This document shows positions 9,098 through 17,078 of a stretch of DNA of 64,000 nucleotides, piece after piece; positions within the stretch are counted from its first letter, which is position 1; each line of letters begins with the position of its first letter. Source of the DNA: Marinobacter segnicrescens (lineage in GTDB: Bacteria; Pseudomonadota; Gammaproteobacteria; Pseudomonadales; Oleiphilaceae). The translations under genes were made by a program, and so were the position numbers. A model generated the notes under the pieces. The model was given only the letters and a program-made list of their open reading frames with translations, did not search any database and was not told the DNA's origin. Where the stretch lies: positions 62,001 through 126,000 of the forward strand of contig NZ_FOHZ01000005.1 of NCBI RefSeq assembly GCF_900111555.1. Direction: 5' to 3'.

Positions 9098-9115
9098 TGT
9101 AGGCTTTTTCCTACA
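9098..9115 (+). promoter_or_regulatory. GacA-type upstream activating sequence
   Basis: The 18-bp sequence TGTAGGCTTTTTCCTACA is a perfect 6-6-6 inverted repeat and has the spacing of the Pseudomonas GacA box TGTAAG-N6-CTTACA, which drives rsmY and rsmZ. Its centre is about 65 bp before the inferred start of the GGA-rich RNA. A TAGAAT hexamer at 9159-9164 is a good -10, with no clear -35, as expected for an activator-dependent promoter. Confidence 0.75.
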
Positions 9116-9170
9116 CCAGCGGTTGGGAATGTCTGGTTTCCTGCAAACCAGCGACGCGTAGAATGGTTCC

Positions 9171-9424
9171 TGTACACGGAAGTCACCAAGGGAATGCAGG
9201 AACTGGCAGACGTAGGGAAAGCGTAGTCATGGAGTAGAGGCTACTGCAGGGAGTGTAGCAGCGGATTCGGCAGGGAGTCGCCCATCGCCGGCCAGGAAGG
9301 TCAGCGAAGCAAGGACGCCCAAAAGGGAATGCCGTCACGGATGACGCCCAGGGAATCGGGCAGTGCCGAAGGAACCGGCACCGGGTCTGGTCGCGGACAG
9401 GGGGTCACAGGGAATGTGGCCCCA
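9171..9424 (+). ncRNA. CsrB/RsmZ-family sRNA that sequesters CsrA/RsmA
   Basis: Sixteen GGA triplets occur within 9178-9413, several inside hairpin loops, the hallmark of CsrA/RsmA-sequestering RNAs. Clear hairpins are: CGTCA-CGGA-TGACG (9333-9346), GCCC-AGGGAATC-GGGC (9346-9361), GTGCCG-AAGGAAC-CGGCAC (9363-9381) and GGGGTCACA-GGGAA-TGTGGCCCC (9401-9423). GGCC-AGGAA-GGTC (9290-9302) and CTAC-N10-GTAG around AGGGA (9241-9258) are weaker. A GacA-type box and a TAGAAT -10 sit just upstream. The region has no convincing reading frame. The 5' end is inferred from the -10; the 3' end is not resolved because no clear hairpin with T-run follows, so the transcript may extend toward 9480. It should titrate CsrA and so relieve translational repression. 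Confidence 0.85.
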
Positions 9425-9647
9425 GCCGTGCACCATGTCCCCATCTGACCTCGCCGTTTCAAACCTCGTTTTCGCTTCCCGGATCATCGGAATTCAAGCC
9501 CGGGCGCCTCCTTTTCGTAGTACATGGTTGGCAGACCTTCTGTGGTGGCTTGCCATGGTTCCGTGGTGAGGCAACGCCGGCTTCGGGTGCCGGTGCCGGA
9601 ATGGTCGGTTCTGCATTGACAGCCAACCAAACCTGAAGACAGCAGCC
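9425..9647. other. Intergenic region downstream of the sRNA
   Basis: No supported gene. It contains the short self-complementary GCCCGGGC near 9499-9506 followed by a T-rich stretch (CCTTTTCG), which could end the sRNA, and presumably the promoter of the ComEA-like gene near its right end. I see no other structure. Confidence 0.5.
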
Positions 9648-9944
9648 ATGAAAAAGATACAGACAATCATTGCTTCATTAATCCTGGCCCTGAGCCTGTT
9701 TGCCAGTCAGGCCCCGGCCTGGGCTGAGGAACCAGCGAAGCCGCTGGCCAGCGTTATCAACATCAACACCGCAACGGCAGAGGAACTGACTGCCCTTGAC
9801 GGCATCGGTGAAAGCAAGGCATTGGCCATCGTCGCTGACCGCGACACCAATGGCCCGTTTGAATCAGAGGGCGATCTGACCCGCGTTCGGGGCATCGGTG
9901 AAGCCACGGTAGAGAAGAATGCCGAACGCATCACCACCCGCTGA
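9648..9944 (+). CDS. ComEA-like helix-hairpin-helix DNA-binding protein
   Basis: A 98-residue exported protein. A signal peptide of about 26 residues ends near PAWAEE. The mature part holds two helix-hairpin-helix elements: INTATAEELTALDGIGESKALAIV and LTRVRGIGEATVEKN. This is the ComEA family, which binds double-stranded DNA in the periplasm during natural transformation. Short versions like this, without a membrane anchor, are common in gammaproteobacteria. No other competence gene is nearby, so a role in DNA uptake is not proven here. A strong terminator follows eight bases after the stop. Confidence 0.9.
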   Translation: MKKIQTIIASLILALSLFASQAPAWAEEPAKPLASVININTATAEELTALDGIGESKALAIVADRDTNGPFESEGDLTRVRGIGEATVEKNAERITTR

Positions 9945-9951
9945 CCTCCCT

Positions 9952-9977
9952 GCCCCGCCTTCAGCGGGGCTTTTTTT
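9952..9977 (+). terminator. Rho-independent terminator
   Basis: Stem GCCCCGC / GCGGGGC (9952-9958, 9964-9970) with a five-base loop and seven T directly after. It ends the ComEA-like transcript. Confidence 0.92.
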
Positions 9978-10177
9978 GACGCTGGCACACCGGCCTGGCC
10001 GCCACCCCGAATCGCAACGTCATCTGGACATGGCCTGCAGCGAACCCTATCGTTGGTTGCCTTGATTCATTGCTCGCGGACATCCCAAATGGCTAACGCC
10101 CCCCACACGCACCTTACCCGGCAACCTGCTGCCGGTAAGACCCGGAATCAGCGGGTACCCTTGGCAAGGGGCGCTCG

Positions 10178-11149
10178 ATGATTCGGGGCGCGCTTCTGAT
10201 CGCTTTCGCCTCGCTGCTTTGGGCGACCACTGGCATTGTTGCCAAGTTCCTGTTCTCGGACACGGAACTGCAACCGCTCACCCTCGGCCTGCTGCGACTG
10301 CTGGTGGCGCTGCCATTTTTCTGGCTGCTTATGAAGCGAGAGCTGGACCAGCATTCGACAAAGGGTGAGCGAACCCGAATCTGGCCCGCACTGACGCCTG
10401 CAGCCTTACTTGTGCTGGGCGGGCTGGGCCTCTTCCAGGCGTTCTACCAGGGTAGCTACCTGCTGGCCGTCGACCTGACCGGTGCAGGCATTGCTACGCT
10501 GATTTCCCTGTGCCTGCCACCAGTGCTGGTGGCCATACTCGCCGCCCCCCTGCTGGGCGAAAAACCGCGACTGGTTACAATGCTGGCTCTGATAGCGGCC
10601 ATCGCCGGAACAGGCATGCTGGTTATCAGCGACATGGATACCGCCGGCACCCTGCGCCTGGCAGGGATTCTCATGGCACTGCTGGCGGCAGCGGTCTACA
10701 CCGGGTTTACACTCACGAGTCGTTACAACTCGGCCGGCACACCGGTCTTTACGACGGCCTTTGTCTGTTTCCTGGTAGCCGCGCTGTTGCTGCTGCCCAC
10801 GGTCTGGCTGAGTGGAGGGTTTACCGGCCTGGAAACCTTGGGACTTACGGACTGGCTGATGGTGGGCTATATCGGAGTAGTACCAACCTGCGTGGGTTAC
10901 CTGTGTTTCTTTACCGGCATGCAAACCACGCCGGCAACGCTGTCGAGCATTATCGTGACCCTGGAGCCACTGTTCGTCGCCTTGCTGGCGTGGCTTGTCC
11001 TGGATGAAATACTTGGTCCTACCGGCATTGCCGGTGCCTTGATCCTGACCCTGGCGGTGATCGTGGCATCGATCAGTAGCCGCTCAAAGCCAGCAGTCAG
11101 GGACAAATCTGCGGCCCGGCAGGCGCCACGCTGTCCGGGCCGGAAATAG
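10178..11149 (+). CDS. EamA/DMT-family transporter
   Basis: A 323-residue inner-membrane protein with about ten hydrophobic helices in two EamA repeats. The first begins MIRGALLIAFASLLWATTGIVAKFLF, with the family's typical LLWATTGIVAK; the second includes VGYIGVVPTCVGYLCFFTGM and LEPLFVALLAWLVLDE. DMT proteins export amino acids, metabolites or drugs, and the substrate cannot be read from sequence. It is convergent with the glyoxalase gene, with only 13 bp between stops. The polar C-terminal tail (about 30 residues) is probably cytosolic. Confidence 0.9.
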   Translation: MIRGALLIAFASLLWATTGIVAKFLFSDTELQPLTLGLLRLLVALPFFWLLMKRELDQHSTKGERTRIWPALTPAALLVLGGLGLFQAFYQGSYLLAVDLTGAGIATLISLCLPPVLVAILAAPLLGEKPRLVTMLALIAAIAGTGMLVISDMDTAGTLRLAGILMALLAAAVYTGFTLTSRYNSAGTPVFTTAFVCFLVAALLLLPTVWLSGGFTGLETLGLTDWLMVGYIGVVPTCVGYLCFFTGMQTTPATLSSIIVTLEPLFVALLAWLVLDEILGPTGIAGALILTLAVIVASISSRSKPAVRDKSAARQAPRCPGRK

Positions 11150-11162
11150 CTGGAGTGTCGGT

Positions 11163-11711
11163 TCAACCTTCCTTGCGCTGCTTCTCCATCATGTTGGGCT
11201 GGAGAATCTCGATCCAGTAGCCGTCCGGGTCCTTGATAAAGGCCAGCCCCTTCATCTTGCCGTCATCGGGACGCTTTACGAAGTCGACACCCAGTTTCTC
11301 GAAGCGCTCACAGGCGGCGTAGACGTCCGGCACTGCTACCCCGATGTGGCCAAACCCCTGGGGCTCGTCGTTGCCGTTGTGATAGCGGAAGTCGTCGTCA
11401 CCCTCTGTGCCCCAGTTGTGGGTCAACTCCAGCATGGCTTCACGACCGAAGATAAAGGTGGTGCGGTGGCCATCGTCCGCTGGCACCATCTGGGCCTGGC
11501 GTTCATCCAGGTAGGCCAGGAAATAGAGGGTGAACTTCATTTCCGGAAAGTCCAGCTTGCGCACCAGCCGCATACCCATCACCCGGGTATAGAAATCCAT
11601 GGACCGTTCGGGGTCCTTGATACGCAGCATGGTCTGGTTGAACACGTAGCCTTCGGTTTCCGGCACCACTGAATCATGCAGGCCGGGTGCCTGCTCAAAA
11701 TGTCGGGGCAT
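11163..11711 (-). CDS. gloA: Lactoylglutathione lyase (glyoxalase I)
   Basis: A 182-residue glyoxalase I that turns the methylglyoxal-glutathione hemithioacetal into S-lactoylglutathione. The four metal ligand positions of the two-module fold are recognisable: Q26 (FNQTMLRI), the glutamate in MLELTHN, the histidine in GFGHIGVAV and the glutamate in YWIEIL. The length and the long N-terminal segment match the zinc-type, eukaryote-like class also found in Pseudomonas rather than the shorter nickel type of E. coli. I chose the start MPRHFEQ at 11711 because it has a GGAG site and no conserved sequence lies before it. Confidence 0.93.
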   Translation of the reverse strand: MPRHFEQAPGLHDSVVPETEGYVFNQTMLRIKDPERSMDFYTRVMGMRLVRKLDFPEMKFTLYFLAYLDERQAQMVPADDGHRTTFIFGREAMLELTHNWGTEGDDDFRYHNGNDEPQGFGHIGVAVPDVYAACERFEKLGVDFVKRPDDGKMKGLAFIKDPDGYWIEILQPNMMEKQRKEG

Positions 11712-11895
11712 GGGTTTACTCCGGTTATGGGTTTGAGTACGGATCAACCTATATACCTGCGCGCGACATGACCGGATTTCAACCCCGGCCGCCATGGTTC
11801 AGATGCAACTGCTCACGGTCCAGTTACTCGCGCTGGTATACGCCGGACCCGGGGGGATACACTGTGACCTCTTCAACCCCGGGCCCCAGGACTCC

Positions 11896-12936
11896 ATGGC
11901 AAACCCGCAACAGCCTTCCACATCCGGTCGCCGGCTTGTTCTGTTCACGTTGCTGTTCCTGTTTCTGACAGGCGCGGGACTATGGGTCGTCCATCAGCAA
12001 TTTGCTGACCGGGATGTAACCTTTGATGGCCGGCTGATTACTCCCTGGACACTGGCCACAGTGGGCTCACTGCTGCTAATCTATTTCACATGCGACGGTC
12101 TTCGCCTGTACGCCACCCTCCGTGCCCTGGGTTACAGGGTCAGGCCCGGGGCTATCGCCCGCCTGGTGTTTATCAACATCTTCTTTTCCAACGTCACACC
12201 AATGGCCACTGGCGGTGGCTTTGCCCAGATATGGTATTTACAGCGCGAGGGCGTGCCCCTGGGCTTTGCCACTGCGGCAACCACGATTCGTACCATCCTC
12301 GCCATTGTGTTCATTTTCTCCCTGACCCCTGTTTTCCTGGTCACCCTGCCTGCGCTACAGGGTCAGCCTTTACTGGGCCAGGTCAGCTGGGTGCTGGCGG
12401 TTCTGATAACACTTTACCTGGCGTTCTTTGCCGTGGTCCTGTTTCGTACCCGCTGGCTGATTCCGCCACTGACAGGCGCCCTGACCCTGCTGGAACGCTG
12501 GAACCTGATCAGTCCCAGGCGCCACCGTCGCTGGCAGTTCAGGGCCCGCCGCGAAATGATGCGGTTTGCCCGTAGCTTCGGCTATTACCTCAGGGGAGAT
12601 CGCCGCTGGGTGTTTCTGTCCGTCTTGTTTACGGCCCTGTTCCTGGTCAGCCTGTTCAGCTTTCCCTGGCTGCTGATCACCGGACTGGGGTATGACGTCT
12701 CCTGGCTGAATAACCTTGGCCTGCTGGTGGTTACCACCTTCATCATGTACTTTTCGCCTACACCCGGTGCATCGGGCATCTCCGAAGGCGTATTCGGCAG
12801 CTTCTTCCGGGACATACTGGGGGGTAGCCACCTGGTGCTGGTAACCATTGCCTGGCGGACAGTCACCATCTACCTTGGCATGCTGATCGGGCTCATACTG
12901 CTGCAGAGGGACCTGGCACGGAGTCGCAGAGAATGA
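11896..12936 (+). CDS. Flippase-like membrane protein (UPF0104)
   Basis: A 346-residue integral membrane protein of the family that includes the membrane domain of lysylphosphatidylglycerol synthase MprF. About eight hydrophobic helices are visible. Diagnostic segments are FINIFFSNVTPMATGGGFAQIWYL, where the family usually has P-x-x-x-GG, and STPGASGISEGVFG (here SPTPGASGISEGVFG). The aminoacyl-transfer domain of MprF is absent, so lipid flipping or glycolipid handling is more likely than lipid lysylation. The stop overlaps the start of the glycosyltransferase fusion (ATGA), so the two are probably made together and may work on one glycolipid. I chose the ATG at 11896, which has an AGGA site. 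Confidence 0.85.
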   Translation: MANPQQPSTSGRRLVLFTLLFLFLTGAGLWVVHQQFADRDVTFDGRLITPWTLATVGSLLLIYFTCDGLRLYATLRALGYRVRPGAIARLVFINIFFSNVTPMATGGGFAQIWYLQREGVPLGFATAATTIRTILAIVFIFSLTPVFLVTLPALQGQPLLGQVSWVLAVLITLYLAFFAVVLFRTRWLIPPLTGALTLLERWNLISPRRHRRWQFRARREMMRFARSFGYYLRGDRRWVFLSVLFTALFLVSLFSFPWLLITGLGYDVSWLNNLGLLVVTTFIMYFSPTPGASGISEGVFGSFFRDILGGSHLVLVTIAWRTVTIYLGMLIGLILLQRDLARSRRE

Positions 12937-15185
12937 TCCGCAATCCCCTCAAACTGCTCTTCTACCTCAACGTCACCGTGGTCCTGCTGTTGCTGGGCTA
13001 CAAGGCCTACCTGAACTATTTCCTGCCGGAATTCGAAGGGGTTCATACCAACCAGGTCGAGGCGATTACCGGTACCATCACGGATGCCCCCTACCGCTTT
13101 GCCGTGGTTGGCAATATCAACAACTCCGTGGGCATGTTCGAGAACCGCATCCTGCCCCGGATCAACCGCAGCGATGCCCGTTTCCTGGTCTCCGCCGGTA
13201 ATGCGGTCAGCAACGGCGGCGAGGACAAGTACCAGGCCCTCTATGGCACCCTCGGGAAGCTGGAGATTCCCTGGCTGCTCACTTTCGGCGAGAACGAGCA
13301 CAGCACCTTCGGCAGTTACCGCTACTATGAGCACTTTGGCCCCCATTACTTCAGTTTCCGGGTGGCGGATTCCCGTCTTATCTTCCTGGACAGTACCGGG
13401 AAGACCCCCTGGCGCTGGCAGGTCCGCTGGCTCCATGACCTGCTGGCCGAGGACAGCTCTGAGCACCGCATCGTTTTCGTGGGCCACCCGCTATTCGCCA
13501 CCGGGGATTCGCTGTTACTGGATGACGAGGACGACTACCTGCAACCGGAACCTTTCCGCCGGGCCCTGCTGGATCTGTTCCGCCAGCATGGAGTGGACCT
13601 GGTGTTCTCCGCCAATGTCGCCACCTGGTCTGACCGGGTCGAAGACGGCACCCGTTTTATCACTACCGGAGGGGCGGGCGGCCTGGTCCTGAACACCGAC
13701 GACAGTTTTTATCACTACCTGATGGTGACGGTGGGCGACCAGGGAATCGAAGTCGACATGCAGCCGGTGGAGACCCGGCAGCACCCGGTGCTGCGTCACC
13801 TGGAGAGCCTGTGGTTCTTTATCTACTCCCTGTTCTACACCGGCTTTCTGAACTTTGTATTGCTGGTGGCGGTACTGGCCATTCTTGCCATCAAACTCTA
13901 CACCGTGGTCTTTCGTGGACGGGACTATTACCCAAACTATGACCTGGACCCCACTCCGTGGCTGGAAAATCCCATGCGGGTGGTGATGTTTACCAACAAC
14001 TACCTGCCCTTTATCGGCGGGGTACCGATCTCCATAGAGCGACTGAGAAAGGGCCTTGCCAAACTGGGGGATAAGGTCCTGGTGGTTGCACCCACCTACC
14101 AGGACCAGCCTGCAGAGGAGTCCCACGTACTCCGGGTGCCTTCGCTACTTTCCATGGGGGCACGGCGTGAATTCCGCATGGCCAACATCTTCCTGAGCCG
14201 TATCCGGCGCCAGGTGCGGGCATTCCGGCCAGACGTGATCCACGTGCATCACCCGTTCTGGCTCGGGTCACTGGGTGTGTTCATGGCCAGGTTGCTCAAT
14301 GTGCCGGTTATCTACACCTACCACACCCGCCTGGAGCACTACGCCCACTTCGTGCCCCTGCCCGGCCTGCTGTTCCGGAACCTGATTTCCCACGCCCTGA
14401 TCCGGCGCTTTGCCAACTTCTGTGACGGCGTGATCGTGCCCACCTACTCCACGGAAGAATACCTGCGCATGATCGGGGTAAAGACGCCCACTTATGTACA
14501 GCCTACGGGTATCGATTACGAGCGCTTCCAGCAGGTCGATGACGAGGAGGTGGAGGCGTTGAGGAAGAGGCTTGAGCTGCCGGAAGACACCCTGGTGCTG
14601 GTCAGCGTTGCCCGCCTGTCCAATGAGAAGAATATCGATTTCATGATCGAGTCACTGAAAGAGGTCAAACAAGACACGTCTCGCCCGTTCCATTTCCTGA
14701 TGATCGGTGACGGCCACCAGCGGGAGCGCCTGCAGGCCCGGGTTGATGAGCTGGGCATGGCCGACTGCATGACCCTTGTCGGCGCCGTGCCCCCGGACGA
14801 GATGGCCACCTGGTATCAACTGGGGGACGCCTTCCTGTTCGCCTCGAAGTCCGAAACCCAGGGCATGGTAATCCTCGAGGCCATGGCCGCAGGGCTGCCG
14901 GTGGTGGCAGTGCGTTCCAGTGGAATCGACGATGTCGTGCAACATGGTCAGAATGGTTACAAGACCCCGGAGCGCAGGGAACTCTGGTGCCAGCGGGTGA
15001 CAGCCCTTCTGGAAGATGACGCCCTGCGCCAGCAACTGTCCGACAACGCCCGGGCCTTTGCCCGGGACTATTCGATTGAGAAGTTCTCCGGCAACGTGCG
15101 GGAAATCTATGCCTACGTATTGGCTGCCCGCGACGCGGAAGCCCGGGAGCACCGTTTCATCCGGGCACATAAAGAGGTCGACTGA
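12933..15185 (+). CDS. Degenerate metallophosphoesterase fused to GT4 glycosyltransferase
   Basis: A 750-residue fusion. A membrane anchor lies at about residues 8-26. Residues 52-255 follow the calcineurin-like phosphoesterase fold, but most metal ligands are replaced: the usual GDxH reads GNIN (60-63), the second GD reads GN (89-90), GNH(D/E) reads GENE (119-122) and GHxH reads ANVA (227-230); only H185 in GHP remains. A hydrophobic stretch at about 292-326 leads to a GT4 glycosyltransferase from about 348 to 735. That domain has NNYLPFIGGVPISIERL, HVHHPFWLG, YTYHTRLEHYAH, the sugar-nucleotide region SVARLSNEKNIDFMIE and SKSETQGMVILEAMAAGLPVVA. The GT half looks catalytically intact; the N-terminal half looks like a pseudoenzyme. 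Confidence 0.88.
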   Translation: MIRNPLKLLFYLNVTVVLLLLGYKAYLNYFLPEFEGVHTNQVEAITGTITDAPYRFAVVGNINNSVGMFENRILPRINRSDARFLVSAGNAVSNGGEDKYQALYGTLGKLEIPWLLTFGENEHSTFGSYRYYEHFGPHYFSFRVADSRLIFLDSTGKTPWRWQVRWLHDLLAEDSSEHRIVFVGHPLFATGDSLLLDDEDDYLQPEPFRRALLDLFRQHGVDLVFSANVATWSDRVEDGTRFITTGGAGGLVLNTDDSFYHYLMVTVGDQGIEVDMQPVETRQHPVLRHLESLWFFIYSLFYTGFLNFVLLVAVLAILAIKLYTVVFRGRDYYPNYDLDPTPWLENPMRVVMFTNNYLPFIGGVPISIERLRKGLAKLGDKVLVVAPTYQDQPAEESHVLRVPSLLSMGARREFRMANIFLSRIRRQVRAFRPDVIHVHHPFWLGSLGVFMARLLNVPVIYTYHTRLEHYAHFVPLPGLLFRNLISHALIRRFANFCDGVIVPTYSTEEYLRMIGVKTPTYVQPTGIDYERFQQVDDEEVEALRKRLELPEDTLVLVSVARLSNEKNIDFMIESLKEVKQDTSRPFHFLMIGDGHQRERLQARVDELGMADCMTLVGAVPPDEMATWYQLGDAFLFASKSETQGMVILEAMAAGLPVVAVRSSGIDDVVQHGQNGYKTPERRELWCQRVTALLEDDALRQQLSDNARAFARDYSIEKFSGNVREIYAYVLAARDAEAREHRFIRAHKEVD

Positions 15186-15275
15186 GGGTCATCGACTCCC
15201 GGCCATATGCCGTATACTGACTCAGGTAAGGCCCCAACCCGGGCGTCATTCATCGTTCCAGTGGAGTGCCGCACA

Positions 15276-16223
15276 ATGAGCAAGATTCCCGTCGGTATCA
15301 GCACCTGCCTGCTGGGGAAGGAAGTCCGCCACGACGGCGGTCATAAACACTCCCGTTACTGTACCGAGGTACTGTCCCGTTACTTTGAATTCCGCTCCCT
15401 TTGCCCGGAACTGGAAGCCGGACTCGGCGTACCCCGGCCGGCCATTCACCTGCGGGAAAGCGACGACGGGCTACGGCTGGTCGAGGTCAAAAAAGGTACC
15501 GACCATACCGCAGAGATGCAGGGTTTTATCGACCGGGTCATGGGCTCACTGGCCGATTTGCGGGGCTATATCCTGATGGCCAAGTCCCCCTCCTGCGGGA
15601 TGGAGCGCATCCGCGTCCATAACAGCGATGGCAACGTGGTCCACCGGGACGGCCGTGGCATGTTTGCCGAGGCACTGATCCGCACCTACCCCCTGATGCC
15701 AGTTGAGGAGGAGGGACGCCTCAATGACGACCAGCTGCGGGAGAACTTCATCGAGCGGGTCTTCGCCTACGACGACTGGATGCAGAATGTGGCCGGAGAG
15801 CGACTCACCCCCCAGGCCCTGATCGAGTTCCATACCCGCCACAAGTTCCAGTTGCTGGCCCACTCCGAACAGATTTACCGGCAGCTTGGCCCCATGCTGG
15901 GTGACCTGAAATCCGAGCCTCTCACCACCATCGCCGACCGCTACATTCACCGCTTCATGGAGGCCATGACCAAGCGCGTCAGCCGCGGCTCCCACGTCAA
16001 CGCTATGCAGCACCTGATGGGCTACCTGCGGGATTCAATGGGCGATGCGGACCGCAAGGTGTTGATGGAACAGGTGGAAGCCTACCACCGGGGCGAGGTG
16101 CCGTTGATCGTACCCATGACGCTGCTTCGTATGGCCCAGCGCCGGGAGCCCATCAGCTACCTGGACCAGCAACACTACCTTTCGCCTTATCCGGACGACC
16201 TGGGGCTGAGGAACCGGATCTGA
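15276..16223 (+). CDS. DUF523-DUF1722 (YbgA-like) protein
   Basis: A 315-residue two-domain protein. The N-terminal DUF523 half (residues 5-150) has three conserved cysteines: C11 in STCLLG, C43 in SLCPE and C107 in SPSCGM. In the related thiouracil desulfidase TudS the equivalent cysteines hold a [4Fe-4S] cluster. The C-terminal half (about 190-300) is DUF1722, the YbgA domain, with EFHTRHKFQLLAHS and YRQLG. In E. coli ybgA is beside the photolyase gene phr; here no photolyase follows. I chose the start MSKIPVG at 15276, with a GGAG site. Iron-sulphur binding is inferred from the cysteines; the substrate is unknown. Confidence 0.87.
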   Translation: MSKIPVGISTCLLGKEVRHDGGHKHSRYCTEVLSRYFEFRSLCPELEAGLGVPRPAIHLRESDDGLRLVEVKKGTDHTAEMQGFIDRVMGSLADLRGYILMAKSPSCGMERIRVHNSDGNVVHRDGRGMFAEALIRTYPLMPVEEEGRLNDDQLRENFIERVFAYDDWMQNVAGERLTPQALIEFHTRHKFQLLAHSEQIYRQLGPMLGDLKSEPLTTIADRYIHRFMEAMTKRVSRGSHVNAMQHLMGYLRDSMGDADRKVLMEQVEAYHRGEVPLIVPMTLLRMAQRREPISYLDQQHYLSPYPDDLGLRNRI

Positions 16224-16250
16224 ATAATTCTTTTTCTCAGAACTGGAAAA

Positions 16251-16263
16251 TTCACATTGTGAA
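16251..16263. promoter_or_regulatory. 13-bp palindrome before the solute-binding protein gene
   Basis: TTCACA-T-TGTGAA, a perfect inverted repeat 42 bp before the start of the solute-binding protein gene. It could be an operator, but the regulator is unknown. It is not a CRP site, since the half-sites point the opposite way. Confidence 0.3.
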
Positions 16264-16304
16264 CTATATGCTGAAGCTCCCTCACTGAGCGGAACCGGAC
16301 AACC

Positions 16305-17063
16305 ATGCGCCACTGTGTGATCGCCCTGCTGATGTTGCTGGGCGCGCAAACTGCTGTAAGTGACGACGCCGTCCCTGCCAGCATGCCGGAAACCCTTGCC
16401 TTCAACGTCAGTACCGGGGGCCATCCCCCGTTTACCATTGTGCACGGGGACGGTCGCGTCTCCGGGATTTTCTGGGATGTGCTCTCCGCGATTGCCGACC
16501 GTTTCCAGGTGGAGCTGCTGGCCGTTCAGGTGCCGCCCAAACGTAGTGAAAGCCTGCTCCTTTCCGGTCACGTGGATGTCACCATGCGGGCCATGGAGTG
16601 GGTCGATGACCCGCAAGCGTTCGTCTTCTCCGATCCGGTCATGATGACCCGCGATGCCCTTTTTGTGCACCGGGACAGTGATCGAAAGATTGATGCCGTA
16701 GAGGACCTGGAGGGCACCTTGCTCGGGCGGCTGGGCTTCCATTATCCCTGGCTGGCAGAGCGATTGCAGCAGGAGGCGGTATCGTTAATACCGGTGCAGG
16801 ATCAGGAGCCGATGCTGCGACGTCTTTACGACGGCAGAACCCGGTTCACGGGTGCTATCAGTAATCTCCATGCCGGTTACTGGACCCTGAAGAACGTCCC
16901 CTGGGGGGACAGCATCCGCGAAGCGCCCATTCGCCTGGATGAAGTGGGTTTTCGCCTGATGTTTCCGCCCCGGCACCAGGCACTGGTACCCCGGATCAAT
17001 CAGGAACTTCAGCGGCTGCGGTCCAGCGGAGAGCTGGACCGTATTATTCGCGCCTATCAGTAA
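16305..17063 (+). CDS. Periplasmic solute-binding protein, family 3
   Basis: A 252-residue exported protein with a signal peptide of about 20 residues ending near AVSDD. The mature part follows the family 3 two-lobe fold: LAFNVSTGGHPPFTIVHGDGRVSGIFWDVLSAIADR, then RSESLLLSGHVDVTMRAMEW and FSDPVMMTRDALFV. Similar stand-alone proteins are common in marine gammaproteobacteria and need not serve an ABC importer, and no permease or ATPase gene is adjacent. The ligand is not predictable. It is convergent with a DUF481 gene, with 15 bp between the stops. Confidence 0.85.
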   Translation: MRHCVIALLMLLGAQTAVSDDAVPASMPETLAFNVSTGGHPPFTIVHGDGRVSGIFWDVLSAIADRFQVELLAVQVPPKRSESLLLSGHVDVTMRAMEWVDDPQAFVFSDPVMMTRDALFVHRDSDRKIDAVEDLEGTLLGRLGFHYPWLAERLQQEAVSLIPVQDQEPMLRRLYDGRTRFTGAISNLHAGYWTLKNVPWGDSIREAPIRLDEVGFRLMFPPRHQALVPRINQELQRLRSSGELDRIIRAYQ

Positions 17064-17078
17064 GTGCCTGGGCCGTCC

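Noticed and set aside
9363..9569. 68-codon plus-strand frame overlapping the sRNA end
   Set aside because: It runs through the GGA hairpins and has no ribosome-binding site or family match.
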